From Pseudoxanthomonas mexicana (GTDB taxonomy: Bacteria > Pseudomonadota > Gammaproteobacteria > Xanthomonadales > Xanthomonadaceae), in assembly GCF_010093385.1 (NCBI RefSeq), contig NZ_PDWV01000017.1:1-64000 (forward strand): a stretch of 64,000 bases of DNA, in the 5' to 3' direction. Made by a program: the position numbers and the translations under genes. Below the pieces are notes generated by a model. It searched no databases. It worked only from the letters and a program-made list of their open reading frames with translations, and was not told where the DNA came from. This document shows, piece by piece, positions 1 through 9,519 of this stretch (position 1 is its first letter; every line of letters starts with the position of its first letter).

Positions 1-30
1 CCCCCCTCCTCCACCGTAGAGAGAACCACC

Positions 31-861
31 ATGGGCCTGTTCACCACCAAAGACGACGTACAGATCTACTTCAAGGACTGGGGCCCGAAGGACGGCCCGG
101 TCGTCACCCTCAGCTACGGCTGGCCCCTGAATGCCGACAGCTGGGAGTCGCAGATGTACCACCTGGCCGCGAACGGCTGCCGCGTGATCGCGCACGACCG
201 TCGCGGCCACGGGCGCTCCAGCCAGCCGTGGGACGGCAACGACATGGACCACTATGCCGATGACCTGGCGCAGCTGATCGAACACCTGGACCTGAAGGAC
301 ATCGCGATGTTCGGCTTCTCCACCGGCGGCGGCGAAGTGGCGCGCTACATCGGCCGCCACGGTACGAAGCGGGTGAAGAAGGCCGGCCTGGTCTCGGCGG
401 TGCCGCCGCTGATGCTGAAGACCGACGCCAACCCCGGCGGCCTGCCGATCGACGTGTTCGACGGCATCCGCGCCGGCCTGCTGGCCAATCGCGCGCAGCT
501 GTTCAAGGACATCCCCAGCGGCCCGTTCTTCGGCTACAACCGTCCGGGCGCGAAGCCGTCGCAGGGCGTGATCGATGCGTGGTGGCTGCAGGGCATGATG
601 GGCGGCCACAAGAACACGTACGACAGCATCAAGGCGTTCTCGGAGACCGATTTCACCGAGGACCTGAAGAAGTTCGACGTGCCCACGATCATCATCCACG
701 GCGACGACGACCAGGTCGTGCCGATCGACGCCGCGGCGCGCGCGTCGGCCACGCTGGTGAAGAACAGCCAGCTGGTGGTCTATCCGGGCGCCCCGCACGG
801 CATCACCGACACCCACAAGGACAAGCTCAACGCCGACATGCTGGCGTTCGTCAAGAGCTGA
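31..861 (+). CDS. alpha/beta hydrolase (non-heme chloroperoxidase-like)
   Basis: A 276-residue cytoplasmic alpha/beta hydrolase of the cofactor-free haloperoxidase/esterase group. The nucleophile elbow is visible at about residues 95-100 (GFSTGGGE, Ser97; the family usually has GHSTGGGE). The acid is in HGDDDQVVP near residue 226 and the catalytic His is in GAPHG (H256), so the triad is complete. The length is normal for the family and there is no signal peptide. The ATG follows a purine-rich GAGAGAAC. The true substrate cannot be read from sequence: family members are mostly esterases or perhydrolases, and 'chloroperoxidase' is a historical name. It is monocistronic as far as visible, with a GC-rich hairpin just downstream. 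Confidence 0.9.
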   Translation: MGLFTTKDDVQIYFKDWGPKDGPVVTLSYGWPLNADSWESQMYHLAANGCRVIAHDRRGHGRSSQPWDGNDMDHYADDLAQLIEHLDLKDIAMFGFSTGGGEVARYIGRHGTKRVKKAGLVSAVPPLMLKTDANPGGLPIDVFDGIRAGLLANRAQLFKDIPSGPFFGYNRPGAKPSQGVIDAWWLQGMMGGHKNTYDSIKAFSETDFTEDLKKFDVPTIIIHGDDDQVVPIDAAARASATLVKNSQLVVYPGAPHGITDTHKDKLNADMLAFVKS

Positions 862-874
862 TGCCCGACCGCCG

Positions 875-898
875 CCGGCGCGCGTGACGGCGCGCCGG
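875..898 (+). terminator. putative terminator hairpin
   Basis: A perfect 9-bp inverted repeat (CCGGCGCGC / GCGCGCCGG) with a 6-nt loop lies 14 nt after the hydrolase stop codon. It is followed by only two T's, so it would be a weak intrinsic terminator. Confidence 0.5.
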
Positions 899-975
899 TT
901 CTGCCCGCCCTGTTCACCGATTGCGCCGCCCGCGCTTGCGGGGCGGCGGCGATTTGGGTATCACAGGGGCACGGG

Positions 976-3900
976 GTGTCGGCCCCGCAGGGGATGGCAT
1001 TGGCGATACACCAGGACCTATGGCGGCCCGTGCAGTGGGCGCAGCGTTTCGCCGCCGCGCTGGCATGGGCGATGGCGGCCGGCTTCATGCTGGCGAACAT
1101 GGGCAGTGGCCACTTCGTCGACGACAGCGTGCCGCTGGTGGGGGTGCTGGTGGCCATCGCCACCTGGCGCAGCGAACACCGCCAGGTGCGCGGCGCGGTC
1201 GCGGGCCTGCTGTCGCTGCTGTTCGTGTTGCATCTGTGGCAGTTCCACGGCCTGGGCACGTGCCTGGTGCTGGCGGCCGCGGCGGTCATCGCCTGGGCCC
1301 GCCTGTGGCGGGGGTACTGGCCCGAATTCGTGATGCGTGTGTCGGCGGCGGCGCTGCTGCTGCTCGCCGTGCAGCCGGTCCTGGGCGCCCTGCAACCCCC
1401 TGCCCCGCCGGCCGATATCGGCTGGTCGCTTGCGCTCTCGGCGCTGGCGATCTTCCTGCTGGTGTATACGCCGTCGCTGCGGGCTGGACAGGCCCTGGAC
1501 ACCAGTGCCGAACTGATCGCCTTCGTGCTGGCGTTCGCGGTGCTGGCCCTGGTGGGCTGGCACGTGCCCGGCAGCCTGGTGGGCAGGATGGGCGTGGACT
1601 ATCCGCCCATGCGCCCCATCTCGACGCTGGCCGTCGCCCTGCTCGCGCTGGCCCTGTTGCTGCGCCAGCGCGACCGCGAGCATGCCGCCTGGCTCCTGAT
1701 GGCCATCGTGGCGGTCCCCCTGGTGCTCACGCTGCTGCAGACGCTGGGCCAGGTCACCACCCCGCTGAACGCCCTGCTGCACCGGGTGGGATGGCTGCCC
1801 CGCGCCAGCACGCCCCTGATCGGCGGCTATACCGACTACGGCGTGCTGACCGCGTGGGTGGGGGTGGCCCTGCTGCCGCAGGCGCTGCAACGTTGGGAGA
1901 ACGTGCGCTGGGGCCTCGTGCGCGGGCTGGGCATCGCGATGGCGTCGGTGGCGGGCATGGCAGCGCTGGGCCTGCTGATCCAGTTGCCCTACCCGCGCGA
2001 AGGCATGTCGGTCTACCAGATTTCGCTGACCGCGACGGCGCAGCTGGTCGCGATGGGCCTGGCGCTGGCGGTCGCGGGCGAGAACTCCCTGCGCGAGCGT
2101 CTCTTCGGCGTGTTGCCGATGGCCGCCGCGCTGGCACTGGGCGGCATGTTCTGGCTGGCCGCCAGCGCGGACCGCGATGCGATGGCTCGCCGGGTGATGG
2201 AAACCCAGACGGCGAGCGCATCGGCGACGTTCCTGCGCGGCGTGGAGCTCCGCCGCGGCGCGCTGCGGCAGTTGTCGGCGTCGCTGGTGGCCGCGCGTCC
2301 GGAGGTGGCGGAAGCGCTGTTCGATCGCCATGTCGCCGACATGGTCCGCGCGTTCGCCGCGTTCCGCGTGGTGCGCAGCGTGGGCGATGCAGGCGAGTTC
2401 CGCTGGGTCGAACCGGGGTTCGACGCACCTGCCGCGCCGTCGCCACCGTCGCCGGTCGCCGACGAAGGCCTGCTGCAGCCGGTGCCGGGCGGGTGGTGGC
2501 TGACGGTGGACGAAGCCGGGCGGCGCACGCAGGCCTTCATCGCGTTGGACGGCTTCGTCATGACCCTCAACAAGGCGATGTTCTCCGACCGCCCGGTACG
2601 CGCGACCGCGGATGGCATGGTGATGGTGGAACAGGGCCAGACCTTCGGCGAGCCGCTGTCGGTGCAGACCGTCGCCCTGCCCGGCCACGAGGTGGAGCTT
2701 TCGTTGTGGGCACCGCCCTCACTGACCTCGTTCGCGTTGCCGCGCGCACTCGTCGTGGGCGGCCTGAGCAGCGGCCTGCTGATCGCGTTCGTGCTGTTCC
2801 TGCTCGACCTGTCGCGGCGCCGCTCCACCGAGGCGGCGGAAACGGCGCGCTCGCTGCTGACCGAGACCGAACGCCGGCTCGATGCGCAGCGGCGGCTCAA
2901 CGATGCGGCCGCGATGGACAGCGCCACCGGCCTGCCGCGGTTCTCGGCGCAGGCGACCCTGATCACCGAGCAGATCGGCACGCAGGCGCCGTCCGGGCAC
3001 GGGCTGGCCATCGTCGACCTGGACGGGTTCGGCATGGTCAACGATTCGTTCGGACACGATGGCGGCGACGAAGTGCTGCGCCGCATGGGCCAGCGCATCT
3101 CGGGCGCGGTGGGCGAACAGGGCCGCGTGTACCGCTATGGCGGCGAAGGCTTCCTGGTGCACTTCATCGATACCGACATCGACCAGCTCAGCCGCTGGGC
3201 GGAGGAGATCCGGCGCGCGGTGGGACAGCCGATCGCGCTGTACTCCACCCATCCCTCGTTCACCGTCACCGCCAGCATCGGCCTGGCGCATGCGCCCGAA
3301 CACGGCATCGACCTGCAGAGCCTGCTCCGCAGTGCGGACGACGCGCGCCACCTGGCCAAGCGCGCGGGACGCAACCAGGTGCGGCTGCCTTCCGCCGGTG
3401 CGCAGCAGGATGCCAACGATCGCCTGAGCCGCGTCACCGCCCTCCGCGAGGCCGTGGCGCGCGGCCAGTTGCGCCTGGCATACCAGCCCGTGGTGGCGGG
3501 CGACACCCTGCAACTGATCGGCTTCGAGGCGCTGGCACGCTGGCGCCATCCGGCATGGGGCGAGGTACCGCCGTCGGTCTTCATCCCGCTGGCCGAAAGC
3601 GCGGGCCTGATGGAGGACATCGGCCACTTCGTGCTGGAACAGGCCTGTCAGCAGCTCGCCCGCTGGCGGGCGATGGGGCTACGCACGCTGTGCATGGCGG
3701 TCAACCTGTCGCCCAGCCAGCTGGGCCAGCCGACGCTGGCGCCGTGGATCGCCGACTGCCTGCAGCGGCATGCGCTGCCGGCCGACGCGCTGACCCTGGA
3801 ACTCACCGAGAGCGTGCTGGTGGAGGACATGGGCGCGGCGCAGCGGATCCTGCAGTCGCTGCACGAACTCGGCGTGCGCCTGGCGCTGGACGACTTCGGC

Positions 3901-4206
3901 ACGGGTTATTCCAGCATGTCCTACCTGCAGCGCCTGCCGCTGGACGTCATCAAGATCGACCGCAGTTTCGTGGACGGCATTGCCGCGGAGGACAGCACCG
4001 ATCGCGCCATCGCCCGCACGATCCTGGTGCTGGCCCACGAAATGGGCCTGCGCACCATCGCCGAAGGCGTGGAAACCGTGGAACAGATGAACGCACTGCA
4101 GCAGATGCAGTGCGACGAGATGCAGGGCTACTTCTTCGGCCGGCCGATGGAAGTGGACGAAGCGACCGCGCTGGCGCGCGGGCAGTTGCGGCAGGCGACG
4201 ATCTGA
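976..4206 (+). CDS. membrane GGDEF-EAL hybrid, probable c-di-GMP phosphodiesterase
   Basis: A 1076-aa protein with an N-terminal half of many hydrophobic helices (roughly residues 15-400), a soluble segment (about 400-590) and one more helix near 590-615. GGDEF (about 650-810) and EAL (about 815-1070) domains follow. The GGDEF signature is degenerate, GGEGF instead of GG[DE]EF, so cyclase activity is doubtful. The EAL domain keeps the key residues: FEALARW, NLSPSQ, ELTES, LDDFGTG, IKID, AEGVE and QGY. It is therefore likely a membrane-anchored c-di-GMP hydrolase with a regulatory GGDEF domain. The listed start is GTG; an in-frame ATG at 994 is an equally good start with no clear ribosome site for either. 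It converges with the next gene 15 nt away. Confidence 0.9.
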   Translation: MSAPQGMALAIHQDLWRPVQWAQRFAAALAWAMAAGFMLANMGSGHFVDDSVPLVGVLVAIATWRSEHRQVRGAVAGLLSLLFVLHLWQFHGLGTCLVLAAAAVIAWARLWRGYWPEFVMRVSAAALLLLAVQPVLGALQPPAPPADIGWSLALSALAIFLLVYTPSLRAGQALDTSAELIAFVLAFAVLALVGWHVPGSLVGRMGVDYPPMRPISTLAVALLALALLLRQRDREHAAWLLMAIVAVPLVLTLLQTLGQVTTPLNALLHRVGWLPRASTPLIGGYTDYGVLTAWVGVALLPQALQRWENVRWGLVRGLGIAMASVAGMAALGLLIQLPYPREGMSVYQISLTATAQLVAMGLALAVAGENSLRERLFGVLPMAAALALGGMFWLAASADRDAMARRVMETQTASASATFLRGVELRRGALRQLSASLVAARPEVAEALFDRHVADMVRAFAAFRVVRSVGDAGEFRWVEPGFDAPAAPSPPSPVADEGLLQPVPGGWWLTVDEAGRRTQAFIALDGFVMTLNKAMFSDRPVRATADGMVMVEQGQTFGEPLSVQTVALPGHEVELSLWAPPSLTSFALPRALVVGGLSSGLLIAFVLFLLDLSRRRSTEAAETARSLLTETERRLDAQRRLNDAAAMDSATGLPRFSAQATLITEQIGTQAPSGHGLAIVDLDGFGMVNDSFGHDGGDEVLRRMGQRISGAVGEQGRVYRYGGEGFLVHFIDTDIDQLSRWAEEIRRAVGQPIALYSTHPSFTVTASIGLAHAPEHGIDLQSLLRSADDARHLAKRAGRNQVRLPSAGAQQDANDRLSRVTALREAVARGQLRLAYQPVVAGDTLQLIGFEALARWRHPAWGEVPPSVFIPLAESAGLMEDIGHFVLEQACQQLARWRAMGLRTLCMAVNLSPSQLGQPTLAPWIADCLQRHALPADALTLELTESVLVEDMGAAQRILQSLHELGVRLALDDFGTGYSSMSYLQRLPLDVIKIDRSFVDGIAAEDSTDRAIARTILVLAHEMGLRTIAEGVETVEQMNALQQMQCDEMQGYFFGRPMEVDEATALARGQLRQATI

Positions 4207-4221
4207 CGATCCGGCGCGGCA

Positions 4222-5355
4222 TCAGCCGCGCAGCAATCCCGTCATCGCACGCGCGCCCTGGCTGTCCGGGAACACGCGCGCGTCCAGCGCCGACGTCGCG
4301 ATGCCGAGGTGGTCGCCGAGCACGCCCTTGAACACGCTACGCAGGTCGGTGGTCGCGCGCAGGTCCCGGCCTTCATTGAGCTGCGCCGGTGCCAGCCCGG
4401 GCCAATCGCCGGCGATGCGGCCGCCCGCGACGGCGCCGCCGGCCAGCATCGCCAGCGCGCCCGTGCCGTGGTCGGTGCCACCGGTGCCGTTGACCGCGGC
4501 AGTGCGGCCGAATTCGGTGACCACCATCACCACCGTACGCGACCACAGCGCGCCGACACCTTCGTGGAACTGGCGCAGACCCTGATCGAGTTCGGCCAGC
4601 TTGCGCGCGAGCACCGGCTCCTGCTGCGCGTGGGTGTCCCAGCCGGTGTTCTCGACGAAGCCGATGCGCGGCCCGTCCGGCGCAGCCATGAACTGCGCCG
4701 CCGCCGCCATCGCCTGCGGCAGTCGCGCCACGTTGCCGGCGGCCTGCATGCCTTGCGCCGCGGCCGCCTGTTCAAACGGATACGCGAGCTGCGCGTCGGC
4801 CGCGTAGAGCGACTGCAGGCGTTGCAGCAGGATCGGGTTGACGTCCTCGGGCAACGGCGGCGACCACGTCGTCGCATCGGCCGGGCCGCGCAGGATCAGC
4901 GGCATCACCGTGCTGACCGACAGCGCGCGCGAGGACGGCAGCGCGGCGACGCAGCGGTTGAGCCAGCCGTTCGCCACGCCGCCGCCAGCGGGCGTGCCGC
5001 TTTCCAGGTTGTCCTGCGCTTCGAAGTGCGAGCGCAGCCGGTACGGCGGCGCGACCGCGAGCACCGGCAACCATTCGCGTCGCGCGTAGAGTTGATGGCT
5101 GAAAGCCAGGGCCGGATGCAGCGCGAAGTCTGCGTCGAGCGCGCGCGCGCCGTCCGCGGCCAGACCGCCGCGCAGGCGCGCGAACGCCGGATCGCCGAGA
5201 GGCGTGACGGCGTGCAGGCCATCGAGGCCGCCGCGCAGCAGCACGACGAGCAAGCGCGTGTCCTGCGCATCCGCCGCACGCGCCAGGTGCGGCCACAGGC
5301 TGAGCGTGGTGACGGCACCGCCAGCGGCGAGGAAATGGCGTCGGGTGAGTTTCAT
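4222..5355 (-). CDS. DUF1501 secreted protein (Tat substrate)
   Basis: A 377-aa member of the DUF1501 family. The start at ATG 5355 is chosen because GGAGG lies at good spacing upstream and the protein then begins with a Tat signal (TRRHFLAAGG, cleavage likely after ARA near residue 27). Family-typical segments follow, such as LLRGGLDGLHAV and a sulfatase-like VVMVVTEFGRT. The function of DUF1501 is not established; the fold resembles sulfatase/alkaline phosphatase. It lies 2 nt after the stop of the DUF1800 gene, and DUF1800-DUF1501 pairs of this kind are widely conserved, so the two products probably work together in the cell envelope. Confidence 0.9.
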   Translation of the reverse strand: MKLTRRHFLAAGGAVTTLSLWPHLARAADAQDTRLLVVLLRGGLDGLHAVTPLGDPAFARLRGGLAADGARALDADFALHPALAFSHQLYARREWLPVLAVAPPYRLRSHFEAQDNLESGTPAGGGVANGWLNRCVAALPSSRALSVSTVMPLILRGPADATTWSPPLPEDVNPILLQRLQSLYAADAQLAYPFEQAAAAQGMQAAGNVARLPQAMAAAAQFMAAPDGPRIGFVENTGWDTHAQQEPVLARKLAELDQGLRQFHEGVGALWSRTVVMVVTEFGRTAAVNGTGGTDHGTGALAMLAGGAVAGGRIAGDWPGLAPAQLNEGRDLRATTDLRSVFKGVLGDHLGIATSALDARVFPDSQGARAMTGLLRG

Positions 5356-5357
5356 GA

Positions 5358-6758
5358 TCACGTCCTCCACTGGAAGGCGGGACTGGCGAACAGCAACGCC
5401 AGCCCTTCGCGCGGCGATTCGGCACGGCGCACCGCCAGCGCGGTGTCCGCATCCAGGTGCGGACCGAACACGTCGCCTGCGGTACGCAGCGGATCCGGCG
5501 CCGTGCCGCCCGCGGTTTCCGCCAGCGTCTGCGCGGCCTGGATCCGCTTCCACACCGCATCCGCGCCGCTCCATTCCGCGGCGTCATCGGCGAAGCCCGC
5601 CGGCGAGCGCGGCGTGAAGGGAGGCTGCCCTAGCCGGCCGAGCAAACCGACCAGCGCGCGCGGTTGCTCGTTCGGCAACGTTCCGGTGCTGCGCAGGGCC
5701 GATACGACGAAGTCGTCTGGTGTCTTCAACTTGCGCGCGTCGTCGGCCCAGGCTTCGGGGCTGTCGATCATCGCTGCATACACGGTGCGCAACGCACCAC
5801 CACTGCGCGCCCAGGCGGTCGCCATACGGTCCACGAGCGCACGTGGCGGCGTATCGCTGACGAAATGCCGCGCGAGCTTGCAGCAGACGTGGCGCGCGGT
5901 CGCCGGGTGCTGCGCCAGGTCGTGCAGGATGGCGCGGCCCTGCGCTTCGCCCTCGGCCGCATAGCGACGCCCAAGCACCGCGCGCGGGCCGGCTTCGTGT
6001 GCGTTGGCGCGGAAGCGGAACGTAGCGGCGCCGGCGGCGTCGAGGTCGCGCGGCAGCGGCACGCTCCAGCCGGTGAGCGCGCGCGCCAATTCGCGCACGT
6101 CGTCCTGTGCGTAGCCGCCGTCCACGCCAAGCGTGTGCAATTCTAGGATCTCGCGCGCGAGGTTTTCGTTGAGGCCTGCGCGCCGTGCGCCGTCTTCGTC
6201 CATGCGCCGCCGCTGGCGTTTCGCCAGCGGCGATTGCTCGCCCACCGAGCGCACGTTGTCCAGGTAACGCAGCATCGCCGGATGCTGCTCCACCGCGACC
6301 AGCAGGTCGGCGAACGTCCCGGTCACGTGCGGACGGATCGCCTCGCGCTCCATCGGCGCCGCATACAGCGCTGCGGCGCGCTTGTCGGCGGACACGGCGA
6401 AGTGGTTCGACCAGAACCGCACCAGCCGTTCGATGAAGTCATGCTCAGTGGCCACCGCCTGCCGGTAGCGCCAGCCGAGTTCACCCAGCTGCAGCCGTGC
6501 GAAGCGCTGGCGGAATCCCATCACCGCGTTGTCCGGGCCGTTGCCCTCGTTCTTGCGTGCGGCGCGCCGGTCGCGCAGGTAGTCGTACTCCTGCCGCAGG
6601 TAATCGGCGCTGGTGTGCAACGAGGTGCGTGATACGGCCGCAGGTGCATCGAGCTGGGCCTGCAGCCATGCGCGCGGGTCGTCGACCTGCGCCAGCGTGC
6701 CGGGGCGTGCGCCCAGGCCGAAACGGTTGGCGGCACTGGTGGTTTCGCGTCGGATCAT
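5358..6758 (-). CDS. DUF1800 domain protein
   Basis: A 466-aa DUF1800 protein: an N-terminal AANRFGLGARPG motif, a central LVRFWSNHFAVS, then AREILELHTLGVDGGY and GWSVPL segments that recur in this family. The start at ATG 6758 matches the family's usual opening (MIRRE...AANRFGLG). The longer upstream reading frame is a shadow of the LysR region. No signal peptide is obvious. It forms an operon with the DUF1501 gene 2 nt downstream. The biochemical role is unknown. Confidence 0.9.
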   Translation of the reverse strand: MIRRETTSAANRFGLGARPGTLAQVDDPRAWLQAQLDAPAAVSRTSLHTSADYLRQEYDYLRDRRAARKNEGNGPDNAVMGFRQRFARLQLGELGWRYRQAVATEHDFIERLVRFWSNHFAVSADKRAAALYAAPMEREAIRPHVTGTFADLLVAVEQHPAMLRYLDNVRSVGEQSPLAKRQRRRMDEDGARRAGLNENLAREILELHTLGVDGGYAQDDVRELARALTGWSVPLPRDLDAAGAATFRFRANAHEAGPRAVLGRRYAAEGEAQGRAILHDLAQHPATARHVCCKLARHFVSDTPPRALVDRMATAWARSGGALRTVYAAMIDSPEAWADDARKLKTPDDFVVSALRSTGTLPNEQPRALVGLLGRLGQPPFTPRSPAGFADDAAEWSGADAVWKRIQAAQTLAETAGGTAPDPLRTAGDVFGPHLDADTALAVRRAESPREGLALLFASPAFQWRT

Positions 6759-6871
6759 CACGGCATCCCGTGGGGCGATGTTCCTTGCAACGCGCGGCCT
6801 GCGCCCGGGTTGACAGCTGCGCCGCGTGGTCAGCGATGTCGACGCGGTTTCATCCGCATGAACACGACGGA

Positions 6872-7762
6872 TCAATCCGCGCACAGTTGCGCAAGGAAGG
6901 CACGTCCGGCCGATCCGGGCGGCGTGTCCTTGCGCCAGACCGCACGCATCGGCATCTGCGCGTACCGCGGATCGGCCTCGGCGATGCGCAGGCGCTTGAG
7001 GCGGCCTGCGGCGAGATCCTCTTCGACGATGTGCAGCGGCATGTGGCCCCAGCCCAGGCCCGCGCGCAGGAAGGCGTGCTTCGCACCCAGGTCGGCCAAG
7101 CGCCAGGTGAGCGGCGACTGCACCGCGAAATCGCGCCCCGCCGTCAACGGCGTGCGGTCGGTGAGCACGAGCTGCACATGCTTCGACGCGGTCTTCACCG
7201 GCACCGTGCCGCGCTGCGCCGCCATCGCGTGCGTGGGCGCCGCGACAGTGACGAAGGGCACCGCCAGCAGCGGTTCGGCCACCAGGTCGGCGGGCAGGTC
7301 GGGCAGCGAGCCCACCACGCCGATGCGGCACGTGCCCTCCAGCACGGGCTGGATCACGCCCCCCAGGACCTCCACGTACAACCGCAGCGGCGTGTGCGGA
7401 AACGCGGCGCGGCTGTGGGTGGCGGCGCGCGTCAGCGCATCCATGGGGAACATCACGTCCACGGCCACCGAGAGTTCGGGCTCGAGTCCTTCCGCCACGC
7501 TGCGGGCGCGCGCCTTGAACGTGTCCATGTGCTCGGCGACCGCGCGCGCTTCGACCAGCAGCAGTCGGCCGGCCTCGGTCAGTTGCGGGTAGCGGGCGCT
7601 GCGGTCGAACAGGCTGACGCCGAGCTGCAGCTCGAGATTGGCCAGCGTCTGACTGACCACCGACTGCGCACGGCGCAGCTTGCGGCCCGCAGCGGAAAAG
7701 CTGCCCTGCTCGGCGGCGGCGATGAAGGTGCGGAGCTGGTCGAGCGTGACGGCATCCAGCAT
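6872..7762 (-). CDS. LysR-family transcriptional regulator
   Basis: A 296-aa LysR-type regulator. The N-terminal winged helix-turn-helix spans about residues 6-65 (LRTFIAAAEQGSFSAAGRKL, then SVVSQTLANLE and LFDRS), followed by a periplasmic-binding-protein-like effector domain. The start at 7762 (MLDAVTLDQLRTF) is the usual distance from the HTH; the longer frame adds unlike sequence. It is divergent from the DoxX gene, 115 nt away, with a LysR-box-like dyad between them, so DoxX is its likely target. The inducer is unknown. Confidence 0.93.
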   Translation of the reverse strand: MLDAVTLDQLRTFIAAAEQGSFSAAGRKLRRAQSVVSQTLANLELQLGVSLFDRSARYPQLTEAGRLLLVEARAVAEHMDTFKARARSVAEGLEPELSVAVDVMFPMDALTRAATHSRAAFPHTPLRLYVEVLGGVIQPVLEGTCRIGVVGSLPDLPADLVAEPLLAVPFVTVAAPTHAMAAQRGTVPVKTASKHVQLVLTDRTPLTAGRDFAVQSPLTWRLADLGAKHAFLRAGLGWGHMPLHIVEEDLAAGRLKRLRIAEADPRYAQMPMRAVWRKDTPPGSAGRAFLAQLCAD

Positions 7763-7775
7763 GTATCGCTCCAGA

Positions 7776-7790
7776 CGATGGTTTTCATCG
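7776..7790. promoter_or_regulatory. LysR-box-like dyad in lysR/doxX intergenic region
   Basis: The inverted repeat CGATG-gtttt-CATCG contains a T-N11-A (T79 to A91), the classical LysR-type site. It is directly followed by an AT-rich TATATA (7794-7799) that could be the -10 of the doxX promoter. Assignment to this LysR is inference from position. Confidence 0.5.
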
Positions 7791-7877
7791 AAATATATAG
7801 GCTTCCGGGATGCATCGCCACGCCCTAACCTGCGCTCCGTACCCGCTGCACCCACCCCTCATTCCCCGGAGTCCACC

Positions 7878-8291
7878 ATGTCAACCGTTACCACTACCCC
7901 GAGCACCACCCGCGTTCCCGCCCTGCGTGGCGCCGTCGACCTCGTCGGCCGCAGCCTGCTGGCGTCCCTGTTCGTCATCTCCGGCCTGGGCAAGCTGGCC
8001 GCCTACGCCGGCACCGCCGGCTACATGGAGTCCGTCGGCGTGCCCGGCGCCCTGCTGCCGCTGGTCATCGCGCTCGAAGTACTGGGCGGCCTGGCCATCG
8101 TCGCCGGCTACCAGACCCGCATCGTCGCAAGCCTGCTGGCGGTGTTCTCGATTGCCAGCGCGGCGCTGTTCCACAGCAATCTGGACGACCAGATCCAGCA
8201 GATCATGTTCCTGAAGAACTTCGCCCTCGCCGGTGGCTTCATCACCCTGGCGGCCCGCGGCGCCGGCGGCTGGAGCCTCGACAACCGCTGA
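7878..8291 (+). CDS. DoxX family membrane protein
   Basis: A 137-aa protein with four hydrophobic segments and the DoxX pattern: LVGRSLLASLFVISGLGKL, then a GVP motif, LEVLGGLAIVAGY, and a final GGFITLAARG. DoxX-like proteins are inner-membrane proteins of uncertain role, some tied to quinone or thiol redox. ATG 7878 is preceded by CCCGGAG. The longer upstream frame runs into the LysR gene and is rejected. It is probably controlled by the divergent LysR regulator and ends at a clear hairpin terminator. Confidence 0.9.
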   Translation: MSTVTTTPSTTRVPALRGAVDLVGRSLLASLFVISGLGKLAAYAGTAGYMESVGVPGALLPLVIALEVLGGLAIVAGYQTRIVASLLAVFSIASAALFHSNLDDQIQQIMFLKNFALAGGFITLAARGAGGWSLDNR

Positions 8292-8317
8292 AGCAGCATC
8301 GCTTCATGCACCACCCG

Positions 8318-8347
8318 GAACGCCGGCCCATGCCGGCGTTCTTCGTT
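8318..8347 (+). terminator. intrinsic terminator after doxX-like gene
   Basis: A 10-bp perfect stem (GAACGCCGGC / GCCGGCGTTC, loop CCAT) is followed by TTCGTTT, 26 nt after the DoxX stop codon. Confidence 0.7.
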
Positions 8348-8429
8348 TCCGGCGCGTGCCCGCACGCGGGTACAAGCCTGCCCACAACGAGCATGCCAGC
8401 GTGCGCCTGCCCCTTCGCGGAGCCCACGC

Positions 8430-9509
8430 ATGCGCCGCCACCTGCTCGCCATCGCCATCGCCGCCCTGTCGATCGCCGGACCCGCCGTCGTCGCGGATAC
8501 CGGTCGCCTGCCAGTGGCGCCGTTCGCCACGTTGCCTGCCGACGTGCGGCATCCGGAAAGCCTGGACGTGGACCCCGCGACCGGCGAGGTCTACGTGGGC
8601 CCCTTCGACGCGCGCATGCCGGAGTCGGCCCGTAACAACCAGGTGTTGCGTTTCGCCGCCGACGGCCGGCTGCTGGCCCAGCGCCACTTCGGGCCGACGC
8701 CGCTGACAGGCGTCTCCTTCCATGACGGCCAGGTCTACGTACTGAACTTCGGCGCCTCGAAACTGCAGCGGCTGCCGGCGCGCTTCGATGCGGACAGCGC
8801 GATCGAGGATGTGGCCACGTTCGCCGCACTGTCGCCCCCCGCGCCGCCAGCGCGGCGCATCGACAATCCCGATGGCAGCCACGACACGATCACGTTCGGG
8901 TCGCAGGGCTTCTCGGCCATCAACGGCCTGGTGTTCGACCGCGCCGGCACGCTGTATGTCTCCGATTCGTTCCAGGGCGCGGTCTACCGCATCGCGAACG
9001 CGGCGACCTGCCGTCCGTGCAAGGTGGACGTGTTCGCACGCGATCCGCTGCTGGCGACGACCGGCGCATTGCCGTTCGGCGCGAACGGCATGGCCTTCAA
9101 CGCCAACCAGTCCATGCTCTACATCAACAACGCCGGCGACGGCCGCGTCCTGCGCAAGCGCATGCCTGACGGCGCCATCGAGGTACTGGCCGACAGCGTC
9201 TACGGTGCCGACGGGCTGCTGTTCCACGAAGGCCTGCTGTGGGTATCCGCCAACCAGATCGACGCGCTGGTGGCACTGGATGAGCGCGGCCGCGTCCGCC
9301 ATCGTGCCGGCGACTTCCTCGGCGTGGATGGGCAGGGTGCGCCGCGTGGCCTGCTGTTTCCTGCGGCCAGCGCCGTGCAGGGCCGCCGCATGATCGTGGC
9401 CAACCTCGCCCTGCCGCTCAGCGCCGCGACCGGCGACGAGTGGGAAGAGGACGTCACCCGCTGGAACCTCATGCAGTTCGATCTTCCCGATCCGCCGCCT
9501 GCCCACTGA
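8430..9509 (+). CDS. secreted SMP-30/gluconolactonase-like beta-propeller
   Basis: A 359-aa protein with a Sec signal peptide (about residues 1-22, ending PAVVAD). The rest shows repeated propeller blades typical of SMP-30/gluconolaconase/NHL-like proteins: HPESLDVDPATGEVYVGP, INGLVFDRAGTLYVSDS, GANGMAFNANQSMLYINN and GADGLLFHEGLLWVSA. A pair of cysteines in CRPC may form a disulfide. It is probably periplasmic and perhaps a lactonase, but metal ligands were not verified. It is followed after 10 nt by a small membrane protein gene, suggesting an operon. Confidence 0.8.
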   Translation: MRRHLLAIAIAALSIAGPAVVADTGRLPVAPFATLPADVRHPESLDVDPATGEVYVGPFDARMPESARNNQVLRFAADGRLLAQRHFGPTPLTGVSFHDGQVYVLNFGASKLQRLPARFDADSAIEDVATFAALSPPAPPARRIDNPDGSHDTITFGSQGFSAINGLVFDRAGTLYVSDSFQGAVYRIANAATCRPCKVDVFARDPLLATTGALPFGANGMAFNANQSMLYINNAGDGRVLRKRMPDGAIEVLADSVYGADGLLFHEGLLWVSANQIDALVALDERGRVRHRAGDFLGVDGQGAPRGLLFPAASAVQGRRMIVANLALPLSAATGDEWEEDVTRWNLMQFDLPDPPPAH

Positions 9510-9519
9510 GGAGCATCCC

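Noticed and set aside
921-4331. 1136-codon frame overlapping the GGDEF-EAL gene
   Set aside because: Arg/Ala/Gly-rich shadow of the real frame, which has clear GGDEF and EAL motifs.
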